Part shown: positions 12,568-25,962 of the stretch, piece after piece
Layout: each line of letters begins with the position of its first letter
Numbering within the stretch: the stretch's first letter is position 1
Assembly: GCA_017979445.1 (NCBI GenBank)
Contig: CM030705.1
Coordinates: 11,446,679-11,510,678 of the forward strand
Source: Akebia trifoliata
Taxonomy: Eukaryota > Streptophyta > Magnoliopsida > Ranunculales > Lardizabalaceae
Direction of reading: 5' to 3'
Length of the DNA: 64,000 nt
Program-made: the position numbers and the translations under genes
The notes under the pieces: generated by a model
Told to the model about the DNA's origin: nothing
What the model saw: only the letters and a program-made list of their open reading frames with translations
The model's database searches: none

Positions 12568-15500
12568 GTCACACCCGGAATTTTTAATTCGTATCTCGAG
12601 GAAAATAAATAGTGGAATTTTAAGAAAATCTTGAAAGTGGGATTTAGGGGTAAAACTTTATGATGTTTATGATCATTTTTAATGGAATCTGACCTCACCA
12701 TTAGATTCAAAATGATAGAAAAACATAGTTTAGCCTGTAAGCACGCTCAAATGCGAGTCCGAATATAAAAGTTGCAAAATCCTCGATTACCGGATCGGAC
12801 CAGGCTAAAACAGTGACTTTTTGTTGGAGCAATAATTTTTAAAATTTGATCATATCATTGGGTTCATAACGAAAAATTATTCAACATAGACTATTTATTT
12901 TTCATTTTTGGAGATCAGGAAGTTGAATTATCATCAAAAACGAAAACGACATCAAGTTTAGGGGTCACGTCAGGCCAAAAATATAAATTTTTGATGGAGA
13001 CATAATTTGTAGAAATTGACTATACCATTAGATCCGGAATGAAAAATTAGGCGAAATAGAGTATTCGTTTGTCAGTTTTGGAGACCGAATGACCAAGTTA
13101 TCGTCGATCAAAATAATAGGCGAAATACCGAATTCGTCCCAAATATTATATAAATAATATTTAATTTTTTTTTTAATCTCATCTTCCCCACTCGTCCAAA
13201 CAGTGCGAAAAAAAAAAACGAAAAAAAAAAGAAATTTGTTTTTCCTCCGATTTTTCCACTTCAGATCTCTCGCAAACGGTCCACTTTCGACGATCACCGC
13301 AGAAGAGAAAAAGGTCCGCAGCTTCGTTCTCTACAAAACCCACCCAACCTATCTTCATTTCACTTTCTATTTCACCCGATATCGTCAAAAATCAGCCGTA
13401 TTTGGATACGAAAATTTCGAAACTTTGACCTCGGATTTCGTCCGTTTCGGGGTCAAATCGCTTTCCGAAGCAGAAGGGAGAAACGTCCGTAGCCTCATTC
13501 TCTACATAACCCAACCAAGTTCCTTCCGTTTTCTCGTCTTTTTCACCCCGTATAGTCAAAAATCAGCCGTATTTTTATACGGAGATTTTCGTAACTTCGA
13601 CCTCGGTTTTCATCGATTTCGGAGTCAAACCGTCTTTCGCCGTAGAAGGGAGAAGAGACGAGTACATCGAGATCTTCGAAACCACCAAGCCAGTTTCGAA
13701 AATCAGCCGCTTCGAAGTTCGGTCCGTCTCGATTTCCGTGCCGATCGCCTCAATTTCCGTGCACGTGTTTTGATCATTTCGCCTAGAGATTGTAAGGAAC
13801 TCTGAATTTCTATTAATAATCATAGATTGTGAAAATTTCATTTAGGATTTTATTGGAAAAATTTGGATGTATTTTCGAAATATAGAATTCTTTGTTTATT
13901 TCAAAATTCACGCCAGAAATTGCATGTTTGATATGTTTAATTGTATTTTTAACAAATTATACGTGGGTAGAGTATTTTAACGGGTTATTGCCATAAATTG
14001 GGTCTTGTGCACTGCTCGGACCCCGTTTTGATATGAAATTTGTATTTTTTTTTCAATATTATTGATAGAAATAAATTGTATAGTTGAAAAATGTGATTTA
14101 ATATTCAATGAACTAATATTGAGTTGATGAATATCAGAAAATGGATATTTTATGAAGAGATTGAAAACTGTAAAAGTTGAAAAAAAGGGAAAAAGGGTAT
14201 GAAATGGTAAAATGTCAGAGTCACACCCGAGGGGTGATGTCTGCATTTTACGTTGTTGTGTTGTATGCAGGTTGGTGAACGGATATCCAGGGATAATGTT
14301 ACTGGTTGCATGTTTATTTACTTTCTGTTAGCGCGAGGCGCTCTGTTATGTTATTTATTTTAGGCCGGGTGGCCACCCTTGCATGGTAGGAAACTGGATA
14401 TCTATTCTCAACCTTGTATTGTTAATTTCTCTTTTATTTTCAAATGAAAATAATATATATAAGTAGCTATTTTGTGAGCTGTTAAAGAGTTTGTGAATGC
14501 ATGAAGGGATAGTGCATCATATCATCCGGAGTGGTGTACTATCTTGGGATGTACGGTAGGGACCACAAAACTCATACGTGGTATGGGACGCGTATGAGAG
14601 TGGAGTCACAACTGGAATCCGGGTTTATTCCTCTCTATCTTTACCAGTGAACTTGTAATGTAAAGGTGGTCGTATACGAATGGTTTGTATCTTTGGGAAT
14701 CACATGTACGCCTGATAGGCATAGACGAAGATGATTAGTCAGTGATCACTAACAATCTATAGTAGTCGAACGTTCTGACACATCGAAAAGAGACCCATTG
14801 CTTACGGTCACGTTAAACGGCCAGCCTGAGCCGGATAAATGGTCAACCAAGCGTGGTAAACAGCGACCAGCCACAAAATCAGGAATTAAAAACCAGAAAG
14901 GAATTGTAACATCATGTCCCGACTTGGAGCGATCCAGTCGTGAATCCCAACTCTCTAATTCCAATACTCCACCATTGTGTATTATGTATCTGTTGCTTAT
15001 TTTGATATATAAAATGAAATGCATGTTTATTATTTCCATTTGATCAATTAGATTTGTATAAAAAGAGAATGTTATAGTGAGTACTGCTGATCGATGTAAT
15101 GTGAGTTTTAAAATGTTTAGTTGCTCATCCCTGGCTATATGTACTAGTTAATCGTAGTTTTCTTCTGTAAAATTTTGTTTATTTTAAAATGATTCAGTAT
15201 GTTTATTCGTTCATGTTAGGAGAGGTTATTGGCAGAAATTGTTGCTTCCTTACTGGGTAACCCTTGTTACTCACCCTTTCCTTTTCTATTTTTTTTAGTT
15301 TCAGATCTAAAGCTTGGCGAGACAAGTATAGAGCACGAGTGAGAATCATCTGGTGGGTCAAATAGATAGTCAGACTTTGTCACTTGGTAAGTATTGGAGT
15401 TATACTCCATTTGTCTAGGAGTATTATAGATTTGTATTGAGCGTTAGGATTCTTGTTAGAGTGAGAAAATTTTGTATAATCCCGTAAATTTTCTTCTTCC

Positions 15501-15717
15501 GCACTCTGATAATTCGTACGTTATTAGACTTATATAGGCTTCCGCTAGTATTATATTTTGTATATGTATGCAGGATTGTATGTCGTTTATCAGGTGCAGG
15601 TTGAACGCCTTGGAATGCTAACATAAACAGAGGAGACCATGCCGAAATTTCGAGGTGCTACATAATACCTCGAGATCTGACATGGGGATTTGTGTTAGCG
15701 TCCGGCGGGGCGCCACA
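12568..15717. mobile_element. Solo LTR, about 3.15 kb, probably Ty3/gypsy
   Basis: The element starts TGTCACACCCGGA and ends GGCGGGGCGCCACA, the TG...CA form of an LTR. The 5 bp just outside on the left (12563-12567) are agtag and those on the right (15718-15722) are also agtag, a perfect 5-bp target duplication. No second LTR, primer-binding site or gag-pol frame is present, so recombination has removed the internal part. LTRs of about 3 kb are typical of the Tekay/Del chromovirus lineage; that assignment is an inference from length and the TGTCACACCC start. Open frames inside (for example 13203-13805) are not genes. Confidence 0.9.
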
Positions 15718-17267
15718 AGTAGTAACTAGATTTTCTATAATCGAAAATCACGTTGTTATAGTAGATATTTATACAAATCAATGTTTTAATAATTGAACTT
15801 GTTGGATTACGTACAATCATGCCCTGATCCAATTTGTTTAAGATACTAGCTGAACCCATATTAATATAAAATCGGATTGAACCCGGTTGGACCACCAGTT
15901 TGCAGCCTAAGAAGGGAAATTTTGTAAGTTGAGATGCCCTTAATACACGCAGGTTCATGTGATTTGTTGGTCCCTAAAGTGTGACTAAAGATTCTGTGAA
16001 TGTGTTTGGGTTTAAAGTCATGCAACACTGCCTCCTACAACACTCTATTTAAAGAGAACCATCGATTTTCCTAAAGTGCACAACACTCGTATCTTTAGGA
16101 ACATGTCAACACAGTGTTGTAGGTAGTTTAAGCATTTTCTTGGGTTTAAAAGACCAGTTCCAAAGAGATTACAAGAAATAATTTAAACGGTTTCGTGGAT
16201 TTTTTTTGTTTTATTTTTGTTTTTGTTATTTATAACTCGTTTTATCTTATAAAATTCAGTCTTCTTTCTTTACTTTTTCTTTTTTAATGTCAACAAAATG
16301 GATGTGATCATCATGCCACAATAACGAGATCCCCTAGATGAAGAAGATAGTTTCACCCACAATGATGATGAGCTATTGTTTGAAGGAAATGCTATCACGC
16401 ACGAAGGGTTTTATGTACGAATCCCAAGATGATGATGATCCGTCCGCGGACCAAAAGATGGTGTCACGGACAACACCCAAGGGCAAAATGGTGTCACACA
16501 TGATCCACCAGTGCACCAAGATAATCCACCACAAGAGCAAGTCATGGAGAGACCCCCATTATATTCTTAGATCTTCAGTAGTCATTTCTTTATTTTTCTT
16601 TTCTTAACCCTAAATTATTTTTAGTTTGAACGCCATGGGTGCTATTGTCAAGCAAGAGATTGTTGAACCAATGGATATATATCCATTCTAGGCAATGAAA
16701 ATCGACCATTAGAAACCTACTCATATCTCTCTCCCCAACCCAAACCTAGGTGTCACCCAAACCCTAGCTTTTTTCTTCCCAAAATGTAATTTCTTAGAAG
16801 TAGTTGGTGTTGGATCAGATCAAATCAATTTTGGATTGAGAAAAATCTCAATTGGATTGGATTCAATTCAACAATTCATTGATTCAACCAGATTAGGTTG
16901 GATATGTTCATAAGGTAAAGATTCAGATTGGTAATGGTATGATGCTAATCCGGTACCAAACCGATCTATTGCCAACCTTAGATCCAAGTTGTTTGAAATG
17001 GATGGATACCAAACTCCCAAATTTAAAATTAAGATTCAAAGGTGAATTATTTTTTTCAAACATTTTAAAATGTTGTCCTATACATCCAGTGGCCTCAAAT
17101 CATATTGTTGGATGCCACAAGGTGATATGGCCAAAAAACCTTTCCTTAGTAAGGAAAGTATTTTTCTTTACTTGGTAAGGAAAATGTTTTTTTCTTTAAA
17201 AGAAAGGTGATTTAGACATGTTCCACACATTTTGATGGTTATTAGGGGAGTACAATTTCGGAGATTA

Positions 17268-17450
17268 GCATTTTGGAGACTGCAAGAGACCTCACATTCT
17301 TATTGGTCCACAATTATTAAGGGCACTCTTAACTTACAAAAAGATCCACCTTAGAGAATCTTCAATTTACAAAAATATATATATTAAGGATGCTCTCAAT
17401 GCACATGGACCAATATGAATGTGAGGTCTCTTGTAGTCTCCAAAATTGCA
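17268..17450. mobile_element. 183-bp MITE with about 40-bp inverted ends
   Basis: The left end gcattttggagactgcaaga continues into gacctcacattcttattgg. The right end read on the other strand gives tgcaattttggagactacaa followed by gagacctcacattcatattg. Only a few mismatches separate the arms. No target duplication is certain and there is no coding capacity. Confidence 0.75.
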
Positions 17451-17906
17451 TTCACATATATCATTTTGTTTTGAAACTCATGACATGCCTCCCTTGACAT
17501 CAATCATCTTGATAGAATAATAGAAAAAAGACCTACGCATCCTTTTGGGGTTCTTTTATTTCCATATCTTAATGAAATCGAATGGAAAACAATTTTTTTT
17601 TCTTCTGGTCATTTTAAATGAAAAATGAAGTATAACAACAAAATTATGGAGATTATTGGCCAACCATCTCTACAATAACAAGCCCAACATTGGCATAGAA
17701 AGAAATCAAGATTATCGATCAATCATTGTTAAAACTTAATTAGCCCCCCCTCCCGATATAACATTCTAACTCCGCCCTTATGTCAATGGGCAAATTCAGA
17801 ACTAGCTTAATTGACTCCTAGCCCAAATCTAAAGAGATGGATTGTACCTTAAACCATCGCTAAACCTTCATCACACCTAAATCATAAGTCCTGTCACGAC
17901 CCTAAC

Positions 17907-18256
17907 ATTGTATTTGGATTGAGAGAAATGGAGAGAAAAGAAGAGAAGAGAGAATAAATGAGTTTCTCTCCATTTCTCTTGTTGGGATTGTTAAGCGGGG
18001 AGAGAAGAAGAGAGAAAAAAATGTGAGTTTTCTTTCTCTCCAAAAGTGGAGAGAAGAGGAGAGAATTAGAGAGAAATCCTTTTAAAATATGTTATAATTC
18101 CAATTCTACCCCTAGATCTCTTTTAAGATATTTTAATATTCTAAAGCTAACCCAAGTTCTCTCCTGCCAATCCAAACATGGTGAAGAGAAATTGAATTTC
18201 TCTTCTTTTCTCTTGATGAATTTCTCTTTTCTCTGCTTCTCTCAATACAAAGATAG
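17907..18256. mobile_element. Purine/pyrimidine-asymmetric MITE-like element
   Basis: The left end ttgtatttggattgagagaa and the complement of the right end (ctttgtattgagagaagc) form inverted tips. Inside, gagaga-rich sequence on the left faces tctctt-rich sequence on the right, so most of the 350 bp could fold back. Target duplication is not resolved. Confidence 0.5.
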
Positions 18257-19252
18257 CCTAAGGGCGTCATTGACTTTTGGACTTAGCAAATATAAAATTA
18301 CTAAATTCATGTATCTTACTCTCAATGTCATTTGATACCACTTTATATGTGAGTTTAATAAATGTAAAATTATTAAATATATGAGTTTGTTTCCATGAGT
18401 TGTCTAAGGATCATGCATTGGCCAAGTTATACTAGACATCGTCAGCTCTAGTTGGCCCGGATTTATTGGGTTGAAATTTCTGAGCCCGACCCTACCTTTG
18501 CAGCCTCAATATCAAGACCCTAAAACCTTATTTTTTTGACTACTTGGGCTGAGTTAGAGGGTCAATCAATCGGCAACTAGCACTCCTTAACGAGATCTGC
18601 AATGAATGTATTGGGTACGACAATGATTCATTGATCAAAGAGTTGGGATTAAATCAATTAAACGATACAAATAGTAAACATCAGTTTCTTGATTCTGCCT
18701 GTCATAACAATCATCCCCATGTCGTTGCCAACAACTTTATATTCTAAGATCTGGTGGGTACCTGATCATCGACATCACAATCTGATGCACATAAACTACA
18801 AATATAATCTTATTTTAACAAACATGCAATATATGCAATGACATATGATGCTTGGTTTAGTATCCAAAAAATGGGGCATGGTTTAGGTGGAGATTTGGGG
18901 GAGAAGGTACCTACCAATATCTTATTTTCAGCAATTGCTTTGAAAACCATAACCAACTTGACTCTAATCAACTGGTTTATTTAACAATAATTCCTTATAG
19001 GTGGATATTTAATGACCAATCAAACATCATTGTTATGGCAACAAGACATCTTTAGAAAACTAGTTTTTGATTAAGACTTTGGTAAGTTAGGTTAATTCAT
19101 AATTGGTCTGATAATTCAATGGGGGATGTTACTGTCAATCCCTCTGAGAAAAGAATAGAAAATAAATAAATAAATAAATAAAAGAACATAGTCCACCCAC
19201 TCACTAAGAAATAGGGGTTGTAGTCACTTTCTTTCATTTCTTTTATGAATAA

Positions 19253-19402
19253 CGATGACTGCATGTGGTCTAGGTAAGCGGTTGGGTAACGTGGCACGGG
19301 CACATAATTGCACATCTTTTCCTATGCATCCCGATGAAAACGATCTATGGTTTTGTACCCTTGCCATGTTAGCCACATACCAAGACTGCGTGCATTCATC
19401 AC
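19253..19402. mobile_element. Foldback MITE, family D, copy 1
   Basis: The left arm gatgactgcatgtggtctag pairs with the right arm ending gactgcgtgcattcatcac. The middle has tatgcatcccgatgaaaac, which recurs almost unchanged in copy 2 at 29541-29690. No open frame is meaningful. Confidence 0.7.
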
Positions 19403-20350
19403 AACTCTTCTTTAATATACTTTTAATTGTACAAGCAATTTTTAATTATGGATGATTTAAATTTGGGTTTGGACATACCCTTCTACGTTTCTTTGTGAAT
19501 ATTTGAGATATGCTTATCTTTTCTAAACAACGACATACCCCTTGAGCTCTACCTTTTCTATTATATGTTAATAAAATATGACCAAAATACCCTTATTTTC
19601 AACCTACATACAAAATCATTAAATTTTATTCTTAAAACCAGACATCTTCATTTTTTATAAATGATGGAATTTTTGATAGAAAAATCAAGTCACTTTCTAT
19701 GATTGAAAATGAGGAAGAAAATTCAAGGTTTTTTGGTTGGAGTTTGAAGATAAGGGTATTTAGGTCATCTTTCATTAGTCTAATAAAAAAGATCAAGTTC
19801 AAAGGGGTATGTCATTAATTTAAAAAATATTGAGGGCTATCTCAAATTATCTCGAATACAATTGTTAGTAAGTATTTTATTTATTTATAATAAATTAATA
19901 TGTTTCATTGGCCATTCGGGCCTGCTTATCATTACCAATCGAATCTATCTTCGTCACTCTTTGATATGGCTGTGATGGTTTAACTCTATTATGTCCACCT
20001 ATAACAGCTAACGGTGGGCGGTCGTTACCGTTATGACTCTTTTGAGGTTATAATTTTCCTTTAATAATATAATAATAATAATTGATCCTTAAGCAGTGCA
20101 ATGCGCATTAGACAGGAGTGTGTTATGTGAAAAATAAATAATATATGAGATTGGGGTCATACCGTTATCATTCATGTCTGTCATAACACCGTTAACAAGC
20201 CCATGTTTAAATATCTCTCTCTCTCTTCTTGAGGTTCCAAACCATTTGGGTATAAAGAAGATAGTGAGGTAAAACATTATTCTCAAAGGATTAGGTGGTG
20301 CAGGTTTGGATGGTTTAGGTCAAGGGGTTGGTTCCAATCTTACACACACA

Positions 20351-20722
20351 GGGGCAGAGCTAGTAAGGAGTTGGAGGGGGCAATTCTCCCCCTTACAAAA
20401 CTTTGAGACACTCCTATATTTTAACTAATTACATATCCCATTTGTCCCCACTCCCTCACCTTTCTCCCTATTTGCCCCTACACCCTCCCCTCCCTCCAAT
20501 TTTTGCCCCCCTCCCCTCCTCCCTTAATTTTTTGTTGATGGCATTGCTTCTTGACTAGACCTTCTCATATACTAACCGGAAATGATCTAAATATCCTTTT
20601 CGTCAACTTCTAATAAAAAAACCTTTGAATTTCTCCTTAAAACCATTCATCTTCAAGTTCTTCAACTATACAACTAATCATAGTTTGCCCTCACTACAAG
20701 AAAATCCTGGCTCCATCTCTGC
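20351..20722. mobile_element. hAT-like non-autonomous element in a CA repeat
   Basis: The left end ggggcagagctag and the complement of the right end (gcagagatggagccagg) form imperfect inverted tips. Both flanks read acacac, compatible with an 8-bp duplication, but the flank is a CA repeat so this is weak. The interior has C-rich tracts typical of low-complexity plant elements. Confidence 0.45.
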
Positions 20723-22222
20723 ACACACGAAATGAAAACCTTAAAAAAGTGAAAATAAAATAGAATAAAGGAGTTATATTTATTTTCTTTTCTCTTTTCC
20801 AATTGCTTCTAAAGTTTCCTGTGTAAACACACCATCATAATTAAAAGAACATATATATTTGAAGAAGTATCAATTATATTTAGAGATGTGTGATATTGAA
20901 AAGCACATCGAATGCATGATGGATACATTTTTATATATTTCTTTCAAATAAAATCAGCAAATTTGTTTATAAAACATCCCAAGAGGATTGAATGTGTGAA
21001 AATCTGATTTTATTGAGAATTCTTGGATAAATATTACATGAACCCTTGATAGGATATTTATAGGAATTACATCAACTAAGATAAGGAAACTAGCCTAACA
21101 TAAATATTCTAATTTATTATAATTCTTAATGTAGAATATCCTAATTGATATTTCTACATATTTTATTCTCTAACACTACCTTCCTTTTGAGATGAGATAC
21201 ATTGATATGATACGATGTATTATATATCATAATATGTTGCATCCAGTTGTCTAACAGAATGCATGGGGCATTGGTGTTATTTAGTTAAGGCAGTATTGCT
21301 TTTATTTTTAACAAATAATCGATTTTATGAGCAATAAAATTTATCAAAGAAAACTAAATTGATTCTTATTAAATGGTGATAATAAAATAAAAATAAAAAA
21401 AACTAGCTTGAAACAAAGTTTGAGGTAGATTTTAAGAAATTTTTTTTTTTTGAGTCATGATAATATTACTCGCCAGGTGGCATACTCAATCAACTCCCTG
21501 ACATGACAAGTTCGGGAACCATAGATCTATACACCTCGAGATACACAATTGCACTTCCCCATAAAAAGTGTACCTTGAGGGAGTCGTGTATCTCAAATCA
21601 TACATGGTTGAGTTAAGGGTTTGTAATAGTCGATGAAGGCAGATTATGAATCAGGTCGTGGTGTCAATAGTTATCACGTCAAGAGAGTTAGGGGGGAGTC
21701 TGTCTGAGGTGAGTTAGAAAATCGGGACTCATATAGGAATGGTGTCTATGTGGCATGCTTTGGTTAGAGAATAATCACATTGGGCTGCGTGGACAGCTTA
21801 GTTAGGAGTCCGAGGTGACTTAAACTCCAACTATCATATTACTTTTTTATGCATAATTGTTATTTCTAACTTCTAATAGTTATATTAGGTAAAATAATTG
21901 TATCACTTTTTACCCATAATTGTGGTTGAAAAAATCAAGTAAATTTCTAACATTATTATAATCTTAACTATATAATGAGAGAAGGAGAAGTAAAAGTGGT
22001 TCGACACCAAATTTGGATCTCAAAAATGCTCCCATCTTCACATTTAAACTTAATATAATCAAAGTCATTTTGATCAAAAGTCAAAATGACCCTAGAATCA
22101 AGTTGTAGGTTAGTTTCAAAATGACAAAAATAACCTTTCTACTATATAATATTAAAAATCCTTTAATCAATGTTTTATAATACATGACGTCCTTTTGATA
22201 ATTGTGTGTTTGAAAAAAACGT

Positions 22223-22349
22223 CCTGACTCAAAAAAACCACTTGAAATTCACTCGTTGATGTGGCATGTGCACAAAACCATAGATCTTTTTCTTCGAGAT
22301 CTATGGTTCCATTCACCCATCCATGTCAACGAGTGAATTTCGAGTCAGT
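22223..22349. mobile_element. Hairpin MITE, family C, copy 1
   Basis: The left arm tgactcaaaa...gaaattcactcgttga pairs with the right arm caacgagtgaatttcgagtca. The core tagatctttttcttcgagatct is palindromic. A related element lies at 42262-42409, and a fragment with cctcgagatacacaa is near 21530-21570. Confidence 0.65.
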
Positions 22350-22980
22350 TTACCTTAAGTCATAACAAAAGTTGTTCGATATGGATGCATGTCAAACTAA
22401 CGATCTTACTGGTGCTTCCTAACAATATAAAATAGAAGTCATGAAATTCTGAATAATCAAAATAAAAGTAAAACCTTATAATAAATAGACATGTGAATAT
22501 ATATATATATATGATTGGTTGCAATAAAAATAACACTACAATTACACAAACTTGAAACACACACACACACACAAACTCTGGCAATTTTATAAATGAAGGC
22601 TAAATGATTCTGCATTGTATATTTTTCCAATCATCCCAAATACATTAACAACCACCATTTAACCCAAAAAAAAAAAAAACAACTACCTTCAATGAAATGT
22701 ACAACAATCCTTAACAAAATATATATTTACTCATTCTAATAATATAGATGTTATTTAAAAAAAACAAGAATAAGAAGCAAAGAAGAGATAGGCCACCCAG
22801 TGAACTCAACTTTTCTCTTCAAAACCCAATATGTAGGTAAAGTATGTATGCATCTAATTCTTTGTATCTGTATGATGTGTATATATTACTATTTACAAAA
22901 GGAGCGTATAGAAAAACAAACCATACATAGCAGCTACAAGGGACTTGAAGGGTCTTCCCATGGAAGGGTCTTCTATGAAA

Positions 22981-24080
22981 CTAAGCAATCTCATGGATAA
23001 AAGGGTCTTCTAGAAGAAGCTCAGGCCAAAATGTTGGAACTCCTCCTCCATAGGTAGATGTGATGCTTATGGGGTGAGCAGTAGTAATAGGAGGAGAAGG
23101 AGATGAAGGATTAATCCATGGAGATGTAGGTGTGGTTTCTCCTTGACTGAACACTGTAAAATTACAACCTTGGACCATCTCACTATTCAAAGATCTCTGA
23201 AAACTGCAAGGGACTTGAAGGTTTGGCAAATGAGAGAAAGAGATCGAATTTTCGACGGCTGAGTAATATCGATTCAGGAGAACTTGAAGGGGTAGGGATC
23301 GAAATTGGATTTTCTTTAATTGATGAAATTGAGTTCATTAGATCAAAGCCCTCGATGTCGGTAATGCTGGTTAGGGTGTTTGAGCTAGTCCCATTGAAGT
23401 TGTAGATTGAAGGAGGCCTTGTAAGTATTGAAGCCTAGCCATTGAAGAGATTCTCTTTGTAATCTAATTGCATGATCTTCCCATGGATGGTGGTCTATAA
23501 GATCCTTGAGATTAGCTAGAGCTATCAAATGAGATAAGTTCGAAAACAGATCGGTTCGACGACGGTGAGTCATTGGATCCAAACCCATGTGAATTAGCTT
23601 CTTCTTAAGATTGGTATTCCAAAAATTCTTGATTTCATTGCGGTCCGGCCTGGAGGTGTGTCGCAATCGCTGACCACCTTGTACATTGAAATGTATATAT
23701 AATTAGTAAGTTAAAAGATCATAAAAAACCCATAATTTTTTACCCTTTTTCACTGAAGAAAATATAAGTATCATTGAAAAATTACTTGTTGCCTAGAAAT
23801 GAGTGTAGATTGAGAATAGTCTGCTCTTCTTCTTGGGAAAATTTGCCTCTCTTGATATCTGGCCTTAAATAGTTTTGTCCATCTCAATCTACAGCTCTTC
23901 CCACATCTGTTAAGATCTGCAAAACCAAAATTGGTGATCCTTATCATGGGGAGAAACCAATATACATAACACTTCAAAGTATCCACACACAAAAAGAAAA
24001 AAATAGATAGATATGTAACACACAAAGAGAGATAACCACTTGAAAGTACAAAAAAAAAATGTAGAAAAACTATATATATA

Positions 24081-24134
<54 letters not shown>

Positions 24135-24269
24135 CCTGCAAGTTTAGGGAGAGCTCTCCAGCTTCCATGACCATGTTTTTGGATGTATAGGACAAGTTTC
24201 TGGTCTTCTTCAGGAGTCCATGGGCCTTTCTTGAGGCCATTCTCATCACAGCAACGGAGACCTACCCAT
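22981..24269 (-). pseudogene. R2R3-MYB transcription factor gene with multiple frame breaks
   Basis: Three exons are clear on the minus strand: 24269-24136, 23916-23786 and 23677-22981. Their lengths are those of a standard R2R3-MYB (133 and 130 bp) plus one base each. R2 is readable as [13 protein letters not shown] and [12 protein letters not shown]3 and the linker survive as [15 protein letters not shown] and [15 protein letters not shown]; the C-terminus ends FWPELLLEDPFIHEIA. The frame is broken by single-base gains near 24253 and in the T-run at 23873-23876. Single-base losses fall near 23652, 23640, 23442 and 23401, and there is another shift around 23270-23300. Splice sites remain usable (exon 2 ends AA|GTAATT, exon 3 begins G TGG). 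The DPMTHRxRTDLF motif suggests the suberin-related MYB9/107/39/93 group, but this is tentative. All breaks are indels, so local sequencing error is an alternative to true decay. Confidence 0.85.
24081..24134. repeat. (GA)n microsatellite in intron 1 of the MYB gene
   Basis: A nearly pure GA run ends one or two bases from the donor of the first MYB intron. On the coding strand the intron therefore begins GTCTCTCTC. Such a tract beside a splice site is prone to length change. Confidence 0.9.
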
Positions 24270-25962
24270 TTGTCTTTCAATTTCTTTCTCAGTTTCCTTC
24301 CAATCCCACCAAACCAAAGCTACAGCTGATCATTTATATACACTCATTGCCTCCTTGTCCCGCTCTTTATTTAATTCAGCAGAAAATGACTGACGTGCCT
24401 TTGCTTTTAGCTTCAAAAACTAGGGTTACCCCTTTCTTTCTCTAAATGACAAATATCTAAGTCCAAATTCTTGAGAAAATAAAACATCTCAAAATTTCTT
24501 CTGCTGGTCAGGGTCCAATCAGGTTATGAACATCAACGTCCCTTAATTAGTCAATCAGCTTCTTGGTAATTCATTTTATTTGTTTGGAACTCCGATCCTC
24601 TACTTTTTCATCTTTCGAACAAATGAACAGTAACTTCTATCAATACATTAGGGGAATTTTTTTTTTATGAATGAAGAATGCTTCCTTTCAACTTTTCTTA
24701 AATTATTCGTCACAGATTTCACATGCTCTCCACTGCATGCCACATCAAGTGTAATGAGGGTAACTTTGCAAATTGGGGATGCATTCAATACACGCAAGCT
24801 CATGTGATTGGTCAATCCCGAATGTAGTCATCAAAAAAAAATTTCATACATTTCTTGACTCTCGAGGATTTTCAGACCCCCTACCATTTGAGGGTGTATC
24901 TTAGTCCGAGAAGTCTGCTATTACCAAACAATTCACGCAATCATTGTCAATGCAGTTTATTGATAGAAATGCATTAATATAATTGATTATGGGATTTCCT
25001 CCAAGATCTGTCCACTCATCATTGAATTTGATAATTTAGGCACGCATTTGGTATTGTGAAAAGTATAGAGGATCATAGGGTCTTTGCACAACTAAAAGCC
25101 TATGAAGATATTATGATGATTAAAGAAACCTAGAAACTCTAAAGTAAGAGTCAACGTCATGTAACAAGTGGCATGCGACCAATGGTCAGAAGAAAATAAT
25201 CCATGCACGCAATAGCAAGCCCTTTCGTCACCTCATTGCATGGCTGCCCTACATTCTTACGTATTAATCTCTTTCAGGTTGGAAAAGAATCCCAAATTAG
25301 AGGGGAAATTTCTCGCCAACCTCCCACTTTCAACTATTTCACCCATATTTTTAAAGAATCAGGATCTAGTAAGGTGTCGCTTTCCAATAGAATAGGAAGA
25401 TTGTTTACGTGACACGTTTTGATAGGAGTTTAAAACATCGAGCTCTTAACCAAGCCGTTTTCTACATTCCATGTAGCTCAATGTGTTTAATCTCCAACCA
25501 AGACGTGCCACAAAGACATAGTATGTTCAGTCAGCCGCCACGCCTCAATGCCTTGTAGAGTGAACCAGCTTACTCTGGATTTGAGTCCATTTCACCTCTT
25601 AAGGCCCTAACCAAAGCTCATCCGCTGATTCTTCAACATCAGTTGGTTTGGACCTCCACATAATTTCATCCAAGCTTCATCTTAGTCATGGATAGATCAC
25701 TTGGGTTCTGACTCTTAACGAAGCCATTTTATATATTACACACAATCCAATGTGTTTAATCTCCAATCAAAATATGCCACATAGACGCCATATATTGTTA
25801 TAGGAACGGGACACTGGTCTGGATCAAAACTCTTTTAAAACTCAGTTGATTTGACTTGAAACTTGACTGAATCGAATTGACTTGATTTGATTTCGAGGCA
25901 ACTCGATGATAGTAGTGGCCCTCAAATCAACTCAGCAAATCGTCCCAATCTACTTGGAAATG
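24270..25962. other. MYB upstream flank and unassigned sequence
   Basis: No gene is recognised. Bases directly right of 24269 would be the promoter of the MYB gene; nothing specific is identifiable. Degenerate repeats such as ccgttttctacattcc and ccaattcaaa near 25440-25800 suggest old duplicated repeat sequence. Confidence 0.4.

Larger units (their letters stand above)
15723..22980. other. Gene-free transposon-rich stretch
   Basis: No intact gene is seen. At 16338-16570 a short acidic, Asp/Gln-rich frame (including QNGVTHD) could be the tail of an old mobile-element protein, but nothing confirms it. The rest is AT-rich sequence with MITEs at 17268-17450, 17907-18256, 19253-19402, 20351-20722 and 22223-22349. 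Two short simple repeats lie at 22497-22512 (TA) and 22556-22572 (CA). Confidence 0.55.

Noticed and set aside
13203..13805. 200-residue open frame, the longest in the window
   Set aside because: It lies wholly inside the solo LTR, is Arg/Phe-rich without any motif, and is opposed by another frame on the other strand.
16338..16607. Short acidic open frame
   Set aside because: Two competing frames look equally plausible and neither has a recognisable domain; at most it is a mobile-element remnant.
23223..23405. Plus-strand open frame over the MYB gene
   Set aside because: It is the antisense shadow of the MYB third exon.
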